From positions 3,978,526 through 4,042,525 of the forward strand of contig NZ_CP075715.1 in NCBI RefSeq assembly GCF_024584805.1: a DNA stretch of 64,000 nt. Direction: 5' to 3'. The notes under the pieces were generated by a model, which saw only the letters and a program-made list of their open reading frames with translations, was not told the DNA's origin and ran no database searches. The first letter of the stretch is position 1, and the number at the start of each line of letters is the position of its first letter. The DNA is from Streptomyces sp. FIT100 (GTDB lineage Bacteria; Actinomycetota; Actinomycetes; Streptomycetales; Streptomycetaceae). The translations under genes and the position numbers were made by a program. Shown here piece after piece: positions 8,085 to 17,400 of the stretch.

Positions 8085-9167
8085 ATGGTGCGGGTGGACG
8101 CGGCGGAGACCGGATACGGCGACGCCGACCGCCGGGACACCGGCGCCGGAACCTGGCGCGCGGGCATCCGCCGGGTGATCCGCATCGGCTCCCGGCCGGG
8201 GCCCTGGAAGCGCGGTCCGGTGCTCACGGCGCCGGCGCTGCTGCTCGGCCTGCTCATGCTGCTGCACGCCCGGATCCCGGACACCGGGGGCCTCGGCAGT
8301 CTCGCGGAGACCTTCCTGCCGTGGTTCGGCCTGTTCGTCCCGGTGCTGCTGGCCGGTGCGCTGTGGCGCCGCTCCGCCTCCGCTGTGGCCGCGGTGCTGG
8401 TGCCGGTCATGGTGTGGCTGAACCTCTTCGGCGGGCTGCTCGGCGACAAGTCCCACCCGGACAGCGACCTCACCCTGGTCAGCCACAACGTCAGCGCCGA
8501 CAACCCCGACCCGGCCGGCACTGCCCGCGACCTGGCCGCCTCCGGGGCGGAGGTGCTCGCCCTGGAGGAGATCACCCCGCAGGCCCGGGATACGTACGAG
8601 AAGGAGCTGGCGAAGGCGTACCCGTACCACACGGTCCAGGGCACGGTCGGGCTGTGGAGCAAGCTGCCGCTGTCGGACACCCGGACGGTCGACGTCGCGA
8701 TGCTGGGCATGGTCGGTCCGCTGGCGCAGGCCCTCCCGGCCGAGGAGAGGGCGGCCACGCCCCGGGCGCTGCGCACCACGGTGGCCACGGACCAGGGGCC
8801 GCTGGCGGTGTACGTGGCCCACCTGGGGTCCGTGCGGGTGTTCCCCAGGAACGGCTTCTGGACGGACCAGCGGGACGCCGGTGCGCAGGCGCTCGGCAAG
8901 GCCGTCGCCGCCGAGCATAGCGAGCGGGTGGTGCTGCTCGGCGACCTGAACGGCACCATGGACGACCGCGCGTTCGACGGCATCACCTCGCGGCTGCACT
9001 CGGTCCAGGACGCGGCCGGGGACGGCTTCGGCTTCAGCTGGCCCGCGACGTTCCCGGTGGCGCGGATCGACCAGATCCTGGTCCGCGGTGTGCGGCCTGC
9101 GAGCTCGTGGGTGCTGTCGGCCACCGGCAGCGACCACCTTCCGGTGGCGGCCGGCATCAGCTGGTGA
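8085..9167 (+). CDS. Membrane-anchored endonuclease/exonuclease/phosphatase family protein
   Basis: The protein has 360 residues. A cytoplasmic N-terminus of ~45 residues precedes three closely spaced membrane helices (about 50-65, 78-95 and 98-120). An EEP-fold catalytic domain follows at about 130-355, with LVSHNVSADN, EVLALEEITP (metal-binding Glu), VVLLGDLNGTMDD and the terminal GSDHLPVAAGI (catalytic Asp-His). The domain is probably extracellular and could cleave phosphodiesters in nucleic acids or lipids. ATG 8085 is preceded by GGGGAGCGAGGA; GTG 8058 is an in-frame alternative. It stands alone and converges with the next operon. Confidence 0.88.
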   Translation: MVRVDAAETGYGDADRRDTGAGTWRAGIRRVIRIGSRPGPWKRGPVLTAPALLLGLLMLLHARIPDTGGLGSLAETFLPWFGLFVPVLLAGALWRRSASAVAAVLVPVMVWLNLFGGLLGDKSHPDSDLTLVSHNVSADNPDPAGTARDLAASGAEVLALEEITPQARDTYEKELAKAYPYHTVQGTVGLWSKLPLSDTRTVDVAMLGMVGPLAQALPAEERAATPRALRTTVATDQGPLAVYVAHLGSVRVFPRNGFWTDQRDAGAQALGKAVAAEHSERVVLLGDLNGTMDDRAFDGITSRLHSVQDAAGDGFGFSWPATFPVARIDQILVRGVRPASSWVLSATGSDHLPVAAGISW

Positions 9168-9260
9168 ACACGCGTGAAGCGTCCGCGCCGGCAGTGAGTC
9201 CCTCGGCCGGCCGGTACGACGAGTCGGCAGCTGATCGGTGCCGGGCTCGTCCGGCACCGC

Positions 9261-9305
9261 CCGGTCCCGCAGCGCGATCCGGTCCCGCAGCGCGCTCCGG
9301 TCGCG
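9261..9305. repeat. 18-bp tandem repeat, 2.5 copies
   Basis: Unit CCGGTCCCGCAGCGCGAT at 9261-9278, a copy with one change at 9279-9296, and a partial third copy to 9305. It lies between convergent genes just after the 3' end of the patatin operon. Probably a minor local duplication. Confidence 0.6.
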
Positions 9306-9309
9306 CCGC

Positions 9310-10248
9310 TCAGGGCACCATGTCGTCCGACGCCGCGGTGGCGTCGTGGCGGGCGCGGATGAGCGCAATCACGGTGTCGGCGGTGCGGTCGAGGTGGCTG
9401 CGGCCGTCGGGCGGCCATGCCTTCGGGCTGATGTAGCTGCGCGGTCCGACGTGGGTGGCCGGGTCGAGCCGATGCACGGTGATCTTCCCGGCGCGGCAGG
9501 CCCGGTTCCATCCGCTGAGGCGGAACAGCCGCCAGCGCTGGGGGAAGATCCAGGTGCCGAGCCGTTCGATCCGGTCGCTCGCACTGGTGAGCCGGTGCAA
9601 GTGCTCGGCACGGGTGAGGTCGTTGGCACCGTTGTGGAACCCGCCGAGCGTGATCAGCAGGAGCGGCGAGCGCAGCTGGGTGTGCAGTTGGTCGACCGCG
9701 CCGGTGGCGACCTGGGCGCCGCCGCTGTAGCTGAGCAGTACGACGGGGACACCGCTGTCGGGCAGGTAGCCGGCGAGCCGGAGCTGGGTGGCGATCTGGG
9801 AGCCGACGGCCCGGTTGTACAGGGGGCGGTACCGGTGGTCGGCGGCGACGAAGATCTGCATGACGTTGTGCAGGAACAGCACCAGTCCGACGCGGCGGCG
9901 CAGCCAGGCCCACACCGGCCGATCGGCCAGCGGGTCGGCCAGCGGCGAGTACGGCTGCACCTGGCCCAGCACGCGTAGCTCCGGGGCCCGGGCGAGCAGG
10001 GCCTTGACCAGTGCGCCGCCGTCGCGGCTGTCGTGGACGCGGCGCTTGCCGATGCCGTCCAGGTAGACCAGGTACGCGTCCGGGGGACTGTCGGGGGCCG
10101 CGCCCCGGGCGTAGGGCACGCCCTTCGGGAGCTCGGTGGTGGGGGACCGCCAGCCGGCGCCGTAGGCCAGCACCTCGTAGCGGGCCAGCAGGGCCTCGGC
10201 GAGCAGGGCCAGCCCGAGTCCGCCGGCCCAGAACAGGAAACCGTTCAC
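9310..10248 (-). CDS. Lipase/esterase-like membrane-associated protein
   Basis: The protein has 312 residues from GTG 10248. An N-terminal hydrophobic segment (MNGFLFWAGGLGLALLAEAL) is probably a signal anchor. The rest has an alpha/beta-hydrolase look: strand PDAYLVYLDGIGKR, a helix-rich middle, strand PVVLLSYSGGAQVATGAVDQL with a GxSxG-like nucleophile elbow (S-Y-S-G-G), and LLLITLGGFHNGAND. A late His lies near DPATHVGPRSYI. It is the last gene of a four-gene operon (patatin, glycosyltransferase, membrane protein, this), and its GTG overlaps the previous stop by 4 bp. A lipid-linked substrate is likely from context, but no specific function can be assigned. Confidence 0.75.
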   Translation of the reverse strand: MNGFLFWAGGLGLALLAEALLARYEVLAYGAGWRSPTTELPKGVPYARGAAPDSPPDAYLVYLDGIGKRRVHDSRDGGALVKALLARAPELRVLGQVQPYSPLADPLADRPVWAWLRRRVGLVLFLHNVMQIFVAADHRYRPLYNRAVGSQIATQLRLAGYLPDSGVPVVLLSYSGGAQVATGAVDQLHTQLRSPLLLITLGGFHNGANDLTRAEHLHRLTSASDRIERLGTWIFPQRWRLFRLSGWNRACRAGKITVHRLDPATHVGPRSYISPKAWPPDGRSHLDRTADTVIALIRARHDATAASDDMVP

Positions 10249-10736
10249 GCCGCCACCTCCGGTGCTCCGGGCGTACCGATCCTCCCGACCAGGCGCCGGA
10301 CGCCCTCCACAGCGACACCGAGCCCGGTCCCGGCGACGGCCACACAACCGGCGGCGCCCCACCAGCCCAGCCCGGCCGCCGCGGCGAGCGGCCCGGCCAG
10401 ACCGGCCCCGACCCCCACGAAGAGCAGCAGATGCAGCAGCGGCCCGAGCCAGGGGAACGCGAGGACGGCGGCGAGCGCCAGCGGGGCGAGCAGGCCCGGT
10501 GTCCACGCCAACCCGTCGCCCGGCGGCGGGGAGGTCAGCAGCAGCTCGGCCAGGGTCCATGCGGTCAGCGGCCACAGCGCGAGCACGGCACCCTCGACGA
10601 GGCCGCCGGTCAGCAGCAGTCCGACCGCGAATCTCCGCGAGACGCCGGGCCGGCGTGCCACCAGGGGCAGGATGCGCCCGGCGGCCTCGGAGAGCCCGGC
10701 GAGCAGCAGCAGGACGGCGACGACGGACGACATCAC
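10245..10736 (-). CDS. Small polytopic membrane protein of unknown function
   Basis: The 163 residues are almost entirely hydrophobic, with four or five predicted membrane helices separated by short loops, one containing TSPPPGDGLAWTPG. No domain is recognised. GTG 10736 is followed at once by ATG 10733 and directly abuts the glycosyltransferase stop (10737-10739). Its own stop overlaps the next start by 4 bp, so it is translated as part of the operon. It could be a permease-like or scaffold subunit that brings the partner enzymes to the membrane (inference only). Confidence 0.75.
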   Translation of the reverse strand: MMSSVVAVLLLLAGLSEAAGRILPLVARRPGVSRRFAVGLLLTGGLVEGAVLALWPLTAWTLAELLLTSPPPGDGLAWTPGLLAPLALAAVLAFPWLGPLLHLLLFVGVGAGLAGPLAAAAGLGWWGAAGCVAVAGTGLGVAVEGVRRLVGRIGTPGAPEVAA

Positions 10737-12020
10737 TCAGCCCCGCTGTGACGGGTCGACGGGCGCGGGGTCGACGGGAGACGGCTCGCCGGAGGCTGGC
10801 TCGACGGGGGCCGGGTCGGCGGGGGCCGGCCTGCCGACGGGGCCGGCCGCAGCCAGGTACCGCTCGAGTTCGTCGGCGGCGCGCCGGTATCCACCCGCCT
10901 CGCGCTGGGCGGTCTGCAAGGCGGTCGCGGCCGCCCGGAACCGGGGCTCGCCGAGCAGGCGCCGGGCGAGGGCACGCACGGAGCCCTCGGCGACGTCCCC
11001 CGTGGGGATCGACAGGCCGGCGCCGAGCTCCTCGACGCGGCGGGCCACCATCGGCTGGTCGGCGCCCTGGGGGACCACCAGCATCGGAACCCCGGCGTAC
11101 ATGGCCTCGTTGACGCTGTTCATCCCGCCATGGGTGACGAACAGCGCCGCGCGGGCCAGCACCTCCGGTTGCGGTACGAAGCGACGGGCGAGCACGTTGG
11201 CCGGCAGCGGACCCAGCGCGGCGGGATCGGTCTGCCCGGTGGACACGACCACGGTGCCGCCCAGCGGGGCGAGCGCGGTGGCGAAGGCGCGCAACAGTCG
11301 CGGGACGGCGCTGAACACCGTGCCGAGCGAGGCGTACAGCACGGGCTCCCGCAGCCGGTCGGCGGGGAACGACGGGTCGACCGGACGCGCGCCGATGCTG
11401 GGGCCGACGAACCGGTAGGACTCGTCGAAGTCCTCGACGGAGGGCTGGAACGCCCGCGATGTGTAGACCAGGTTGAGCGGCTGGCGGATGTTCCCCAGGT
11501 CGAGCAGGGGCAGTCCGTGCGTGTCGTACCGGCGGTGCAGCCCCCAGCGCGCCCGCAGGTAGCCCTGGAGGTTGCGGGGCCGAGCCGTCGCCGCGGCCAG
11601 CAGTTCCCACGAGCCGCGGGTGGGGCTCGGCACATGCCGGTTGAACGCGAAGGTGGTGAAGGAGGCGGCCGCCGGCACACCGAGTTCGCGAGCGGCGACC
11701 GCGCCCCACGGACAGGCGTTGTCGTGGACGATCAGGCGGGGCCGGACTCGGCGCAGGTCGGTGAGGACCGCGGGCAGCAGGCAGCCGGCGCCGCGCGCAA
11801 GCCCTTCCATGAGCGTGAGCGGCGTCGGCGGATCGGGAAGCGGCTGCTCGGCCTCGGGGTAGAGGCACACCGTCGCGCCGGTGGCCGCGATCTCCTCGCG
11901 GAACGCGGGCGAGGTGTAGTACGTGACGGAGTGGCCGCGCCGGACGAGCTCGGCCACGACCGGCAGCGTCGGGTTGACGCGCCCGTGCATGGCGATGTTG
12001 AGGAACGCGATGGTGCTCAC
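10737..12020 (-). CDS. GT1 (UGT/macrolide-type) glycosyltransferase
   Basis: The protein has 427 residues. It has the two-Rossmann GT-B fold of the UGT/MGT family: N-terminal acceptor domain (IAFLNIAMHGRVNPTLPVV) and C-terminal NDP-sugar domain with the diagnostic HGGMNSVNEAMYAGVPMLV, GADQPMVARRVEELGAG segment at about 325-365. Relatives glycosylate macrolides, sterols or carotenoid/terpenoid lipids. A ~30-residue tail of repeated Pro-Ala/Val-Asp/Glu units follows the fold. Start GTG 12020 overlaps the patatin stop (12017-12019). The context, beside two lipid-hydrolase-like genes and a membrane protein, suggests a hydrophobic acceptor. The exact sugar and acceptor cannot be inferred. Confidence 0.88.
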   Translation of the reverse strand: MSTIAFLNIAMHGRVNPTLPVVAELVRRGHSVTYYTSPAFREEIAATGATVCLYPEAEQPLPDPPTPLTLMEGLARGAGCLLPAVLTDLRRVRPRLIVHDNACPWGAVAARELGVPAAASFTTFAFNRHVPSPTRGSWELLAAATARPRNLQGYLRARWGLHRRYDTHGLPLLDLGNIRQPLNLVYTSRAFQPSVEDFDESYRFVGPSIGARPVDPSFPADRLREPVLYASLGTVFSAVPRLLRAFATALAPLGGTVVVSTGQTDPAALGPLPANVLARRFVPQPEVLARAALFVTHGGMNSVNEAMYAGVPMLVVPQGADQPMVARRVEELGAGLSIPTGDVAEGSVRALARRLLGEPRFRAAATALQTAQREAGGYRRAADELERYLAAAGPVGRPAPADPAPVEPASGEPSPVDPAPVDPSQRG

Positions 12021-12991
12021 AGGATGACCCCCGTTGCTGAGGAGGGCGCGGAAGCCGAGGCCCCGCCGGGACCGGTGGACGCCGCCGGAGGACCGTCGGT
12101 CCGGTACAGGCCCGGCCCGTCGATGCGCAGTCCGTCGAGGAAGCGCCCGGCCGTGTGGGAGGCGGTGCTGATGAGCCGCTGGGAATGGCCGAAGTCCCAC
12201 GGGGAGGGCCAGGCGTCGATTCCGGTCGGCAGCACGACGGTCGGGATGTGCCGGGACACCTCGTGCAGATCGCGCTCGATCTGGTGGCGCAACAGCAGCA
12301 GGCCGGCCCTGGAGGCGATCTCCCTGGCACGCCGGCGCGGGACGACCGGGCTCAGCGGGGAGCTCTCCGGCCCGCTCGACACCACCACCACGCTGGCCGC
12401 CCCGGCCTGCAGGGCCGCCAGTACCGGTACATAGGCGATCACCCCGCCGTCGACGAGCGTCCGGCCCTCGCGTTCCACCGGCGGCAGCATCCCGGGGATG
12501 GCCGCGCTGGCCAGCAGCGCGGACTCCAGGTCCCCGTGGTCGAGCAACGCAGGAGCGCCGGTGACCAGGTCCATGGCCACCGCGGTGAACGGGACCGCCA
12601 ACTGCTCGATCCGCGACGGCAGCCCGGCCCGGGCGATCAGCCGGCGCAGCCCGCGATCGGTGAAGATGCTGGCCCGTGAGGAGAGGTAGCCGAGCGGATA
12701 CACCTCACGGCGGCGCAACCGGGTCCACACATGGTCCAGCCACGGCGCCGCCCGGTCGGGGTGGGCGGCCGCGATCGCCCCGTTGAGGGCGCCCACCGAG
12801 GTTCCGATGATCATGTCCGGGATGAATCGGCGCTGCTCCAGCGCGTAGCCGACACCGACATGCGCGGCTCCGAGCACGCCGCCGGCGCCCACCACGACGG
12901 CCACGGGACGGGGCAGGGCGTGCAAGCCCACCGGCGCCGGGCCGTCGGGCGACCGGCTCGGGGCCGGTCGCCGGCGATGAGTAACCTTCAT
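12017..12991 (-). CDS. Patatin-like phospholipase
   Basis: The protein has 324 residues. The patatin domain (about 28-210) has oxyanion motif GAGGVLGAAHVG, nucleophile elbow IIGTSVGALNG (G-T-S-V-G) and dyad Asp in the DGG of TLVDGGVIAYVP. Such enzymes remove acyl chains from phospholipids or other acyl esters with a Ser-Asp dyad. There is no signal peptide, so it is probably cytoplasmic or peripheral. The ~40-residue C-terminal tail is rich in Ala, Ser, Pro and Gly. ATG 12991 has a strong RBS (AAGAAGGTGG) and is the first gene of the four-gene minus-strand operon, so its promoter should lie in 12992-13232. Confidence 0.93.
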   Translation of the reverse strand: MKVTHRRRPAPSRSPDGPAPVGLHALPRPVAVVVGAGGVLGAAHVGVGYALEQRRFIPDMIIGTSVGALNGAIAAAHPDRAAPWLDHVWTRLRRREVYPLGYLSSRASIFTDRGLRRLIARAGLPSRIEQLAVPFTAVAMDLVTGAPALLDHGDLESALLASAAIPGMLPPVEREGRTLVDGGVIAYVPVLAALQAGAASVVVVSSGPESSPLSPVVPRRRAREIASRAGLLLLRHQIERDLHEVSRHIPTVVLPTGIDAWPSPWDFGHSQRLISTASHTAGRFLDGLRIDGPGLYRTDGPPAASTGPGGASASAPSSATGVIL

Positions 12992-13232
12992 GATCCACCT
13001 TCTTCACCACAGCGCCGATCGGGAGTGGTCCTCCCAGTAGGACCGGGCGGCCACCTGATCTGTGACAGCGCCGGCCGGGAATCACTCCTCATTCGGTGGG
13101 CGTCCCGGCGCGGGAGCCCTCGCACGCGCGCGTCTCGGTGCGACTGTCGTGCCTGAGGTGCCGGCGCTCTGTCGCGTTTCCGGCCCTCGACTGCCGGATG
13201 GGCGGGTGTGAACAGATGGGAGGCCGGCGCCG

Positions 13233-13898
13233 ATGGACGTCTACGAGGCGGTCACGAGCCGAAGGGCGGTGCGCGGGTTCGTCGACCGGCCGGTTCCGAG
13301 GGAGGTGCTGGAGCGTGTGCTGTCCGCCGCGGCCTGGGCGCCGTCCGGATCGAACCTCCAGCCCTGGCACGCCTACGTGGTGACCGGTGCGCCGCTGGCC
13401 GAGCTCAAGAAGCGCGCAGGCAGGCGCGTGGCCGCGGGCGACCCCTGGGACGAGCGGGAGTACGAGATGTACCCGCCCGAACTGAGGTCCCCGTACAGCG
13501 AGCGCCGGTCCGCCTTCGGCAAGGAGCGCTACAGCGCACTCGGTGTCACACGCGAGGACTGGGAGGCGCGCCAGCGGGCCGCTTCGGCGAACTGGCAGTG
13601 CTTCGGGGCGTCTGCCGCCCTGTTCTGCTACATCGACCGCGGCCTGGGCCGGCCCCAATGGTCCGATCTCGGGATGTATCTGCAGAGCGTCATGCTGCTG
13701 CTGCGCGCCGAAGGGCTGCACAGCTGCCCGCAGATGGCGTGGTCGGTGTACCGCAGGACCGTCGCGGAGATCCTCTCGCCCCCGGACGAGCTCATGCTCT
13801 TCTGCGGCATGTCGATCGGGTTCGAGGACCCCGCGGTGGAGTACATCCGTACGGGCAGGGCGCCGCTCGTGGAGACGGTCACGTTCGTCGGCGGCTAG
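13233..13898 (+). CDS. Nitroreductase family FMN oxidoreductase
   Basis: The protein has 221 residues. The nitroreductase fold starts with VYEAVTSRRAVRGFVDRPVP, where the Arg pair contacts FMN phosphate, followed by AAWAPSGSNLQPWHAYVV for flavin binding. A C-terminal Arg segment (EDPAVEYIRTGRAPL) closes the site. Such enzymes reduce nitro compounds, quinones or enones with NAD(P)H. An extended middle (85-125, rich in Arg, Glu and Tyr) is longer than in the smallest family members. It stands alone, with a divergent operon upstream. Its last 20 bp overlap the 3' end of the opposite small gene. The physiological substrate is unknown. Confidence 0.92.
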   Translation: MDVYEAVTSRRAVRGFVDRPVPREVLERVLSAAAWAPSGSNLQPWHAYVVTGAPLAELKKRAGRRVAAGDPWDEREYEMYPPELRSPYSERRSAFGKERYSALGVTREDWEARQRAASANWQCFGASAALFCYIDRGLGRPQWSDLGMYLQSVMLLLRAEGLHSCPQMAWSVYRRTVAEILSPPDELMLFCGMSIGFEDPAVEYIRTGRAPLVETVTFVGG

Positions 13899-14121
13899 GG
13901 GCGCTCCCCCGCGCCTGGCGGCGCAGCTCCGCTCCGGTGGCCGGCCTGCCGTTGGGCGGAGCCTCGAAGTACGGGTGCCAGAACAGACGCGTGGAGAGCT
14001 GGAGCAACTGGCGGCGCAGGGCCGTCACATCGCGGGCACGGGGGGTGGCGAGCGCCTCGTAGGTGCGGTTCCACGCGCGCTGGAGCTGGATGAGGTCGTG
14101 GGGGAAGGACGCTGACGGCAT
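13879..14121 (-). CDS. Conserved small hypothetical protein
   Basis: The 80 residues begin MPSASFPHDLIQLQRAWNRT, a helical segment with aromatic and acidic positions, then LLQLSTRLFWHPYF and a basic Pro-containing tail. The sequence resembles small Streptomyces proteins of unknown function with an N-terminal L.R.WN.TYEALA pattern (recalled, not searched). Its 3' end overlaps the convergent nitroreductase gene by 20 bp. No membrane segment or known motif is present. An overlapping frame starting at 14134 reads as a shadow. Confidence 0.6.
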   Translation of the reverse strand: MPSASFPHDLIQLQRAWNRTYEALATPRARDVTALRRQLLQLSTRLFWHPYFEAPPNGRPATGAELRRQARGSAPSRRRT

Positions 14122-14453
14122 GGCCGAGATTCAATCATGTGTTCGATTTATCGGGCACGTCGACACGACGCCTTCCGCGTCACCTTCTCCCTCGCCTTCT
14201 GCATCACCGTCCGAGGCGTCTTCGACGGGCTGAGGATTGCCGCCGTTGACGGCACGGATCTGCCCCCTGGTCAGTCGCCCTTCACCTTCGGCCGGTTCGG
14301 GGTGTACGTGTCGAGCCGGGAAACTGGTCGAGACCACCTGATGTTCTCCCTGACGTCGCCAACGCCCTCTGGTAGAGGGCCATATGCGCGGCAATGCTGA
14401 ATCGCTGATGAGTGCGCAACAGGCGCACATTGTCCGCCTTCACCGGAGTTGCC
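14122..14453. other. Intergenic region with small hairpin before the 14454 gene
   Basis: About 330 bp between divergent genes. A perfect hairpin GCCCTCT-GGT-AGAGGGC lies at 14364-14380, about 75 bp before the downstream start. It could be a terminator, a 5'-UTR element or an operator. Short open frames exist on both strands here but lack good RBS and coding character. Confidence 0.4.
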
Positions 14454-17400
14454 GTGCTTTCACCTGGCCTCATAAGATCCGCGGTTGTCGTGGCGGCGTG
14501 TTCGGCTCTGGCGCTCGGCGCCGCCGGGCCCGCCGCCGCCGGGACCGCGCCGCCGCCCGAGCCCCTTCCGCGGTCCGCAGCAGAAATGCTGCGGGCCGTT
14601 TCGCCGCCCGCCGCGAGCAACGCGGCTGACGCGGGTGTCGGAGGCGGCTTCGAGAGCTTCTCCGTCGCCGACGGGGACGGGCTCGAGACCGCCCGGAACA
14701 CCCGTCCCCTCGCCCCCGGTGTGGAGCTGACCTCGTACGACCGGCTGGAGTCCGACAAATGGCTGCGGGTCGACGCGCTCTCCGTCGACCTCGCAGGCGG
14801 CACCGAGGTCGACTACCTCTACCCGGGCAAGGTCGCCGTCCGCAAGACCGTCTCGCAGCTCGCCGCGGAGCATGATCCCGGGCCGGGGCGCCGCACCGTG
14901 GCCGCGATCAACGGTGACTTCTTCGACATCAACCAGACCGGTGCCCCCAGCGGTGTCGCGATCGACGACGGACAGCTCGTCAACTCGCCCGCCAACGGCT
15001 ACCACCGTGCCATCGGGCTCGGTCCGGCCGACGCCGGCCGCATCCTCCAGCTCTACTTCGACGGCACGCTGACCCTCCCCGCCGGCCCCCGCCCGCTCGC
15101 CGCGCTCAACGCCGCCAACGTCCCGGCGAACGGCATCGGCGCGTACAACACCCAGTGGGGCGAGGCCGACCGCGCCTTCACCGTCGACGGCGCCCAGCGC
15201 ACCGCCGAAGTGACCGTCGTGGACGGGAAGGTGGCCACCGCGGCCGCCGCTCCCGGCAAGGGACCGGTCCCGGCCGGTACGACCGTGCTGGTCGGCCGCG
15301 ACGCGGGCGCCGACGCGCTCGCGCAGCTGGCCGTCGGCGATCCGGTCGCCCTTGAGTACCGCCCGCGCGCCGGCACCGGAGAGGTGCCGCAGACCGCCAT
15401 CGGCGCCAACGAACTGCTCGTCGTCGACGGCAAGCCCGTCAACCACGAGGGCGGCGGCAACAACATCGCGGCCCCGCGCACCGCCGTCGGCTTCTCGCAG
15501 GACGGCAGCCGGATGCACATCCTCAGCGTGGACGGCCGCCAGGCCGACAGCGGTGGCGCCACCCTCACCGAGCTCGCCCTGATGATGCAGCGCGCCGGCG
15601 CGTACAACGCCATCAACCTGGACGGCGGCGGCTCCTCGACGCTCGTCGCCCGCGAGCCGGGCAGCGACGCGACGCAGGTCGAGAACAGCCCCTCCGACGG
15701 CACCGAGCGGACCGTCCCCAACGGCCTCGCCTTCACCGCCCCCGACGGCAGCGGCAAGCTCACGGGCTACTGGGTCGAGACGGCCGTGAACGCCGGCTCC
15801 GCGCCCACCGTCGACCCGGTCAGGGGCGGCCGCACCGAGCGCGTCTTCCCCGGGCTCACCCGCCGTCTCACCGCGGCCGGGTACGACGAGACGTACGGCC
15901 CGGCGCAGGGAGCGCCGCGCTGGTACGCGGAGAACCCCCTGGTCGGACGCGCCGGCTCGGACGGCGTCTTCACCGCAGGGCACAGCGGCAGCACGAAGGT
16001 CACCGCACAGCGCGGAATCGCCCGCGGCAGCATCACGCTGACGGTCCTGGACGATCTGGACCGGATCCAGCCCACCACCCGGCGGGTCGGTCTCGCCGAC
16101 GCGCAGGCGACCGGGCGCTTCGGCATCGTCGGCCTCGACGCGCACGGCACCAGCGCGCCCATCGAGCCCTCCGACGTGAAGCTCGACTACGACCGCGCGC
16201 TCTTCGACATCACGCCGAACGCCGCCGAGGGCGGCTTCACCGTCAAGGCCCGCACCGCCCAGCCCGCGGCGGGCCAGGTCACGGCCACCGCCGGCGGCAG
16301 GACCACCGTCCTCGCCGTCACCGTCGGCCTCGCCGACCAGCAGGAGGCGTCCTTCGACGACGCCGACCGCTGGACCTTCACCGCCGCCCGCGCCTCCGGC
16401 TCGGTCGCCCCGACGGCCGAGGGCCACACCGGCACCGGACTGGAGTTGAGCTACGACTTCACCCAGTCCACCGCCACCCGCGCCGCCTACGCCAACCCGC
16501 CGGGGCAGCTGATCCCGGTCGACGGGCAGCCGCAGTCGTTCGGCCTGTGGATCAAGGGTGACGGCAACGGCGCCTGGCCGACCCTGCACCTGAAGGACTC
16601 CGCGGGCTCCGACCAGCTGCTGCGCGGGCCGTACATCACGTGGACCGGCTGGAAGTACGTCGAGTTCGCCGTCCCCGCCGGGATCTCGTACCCGCTGACG
16701 GGCTACCGCTTCTACATCGCGGAGACCGGTGCCGCCCGCTCGTACACCGGAAAGATCGTCATCGACGACCTCACGGCGAAGGTGCCGCCGGCCGTCGAGC
16801 TGCCCGACGCACCGGTCCACCCCGACCCGCTCATCGACCCGGCGGCCCGCGTCGAGGGCCGGGACTGGCAGTTCGCGGTGATGTCGGACGCGCAGTTCGT
16901 GGCCCGCACCCCCGACAGCCCGATCGTCGCGCAGGCCAGGCGCACCCTGCGGGAGATCAAGGCCGCCCGGCCGGACTTCCTGGTCATCAACGGCGACCTG
17001 GTCGACGAGGGCTCGCCCGAGGACCTCGCCTTCGCCCGCAGCATCCTGGAGGAGGAGCTGGGCGACGACCTGCCCTGGTACTACGTGCCGGGCAACCACG
17101 AGGTCATGGGCGGAAAGATCGACAACTTCGTGGCCGAGTTCGGGCCCGCGCAGCGGACCTTCGACCACGAGGGCACCCGCTTCGTCACCCTCGACACCTC
17201 CAGCCTGGGGCTGCGGGGCGGCGGCTTCGCCCAGATCAAGGAGTTGCGCCGGCAGCTGGACCTCGCCGCCGGCGATCCCCGGATCGGCTCGGTGATGGTG
17301 ATCCAGCACGTGCCGCCGCGCGACCCCACGCCGCAGAAGGGCAGCCAGCTCGGCGACCGCAAGGAGGCCGCGCTGCTGGAGAGCTGGCTCGCCGACTTCC

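Noticed and set aside
14131..14430. Small protein genes on both strands in the 14.1-14.4 kb gap
   Set aside because: No RBS or conserved feature; charged low-complexity residues suggest random frames.
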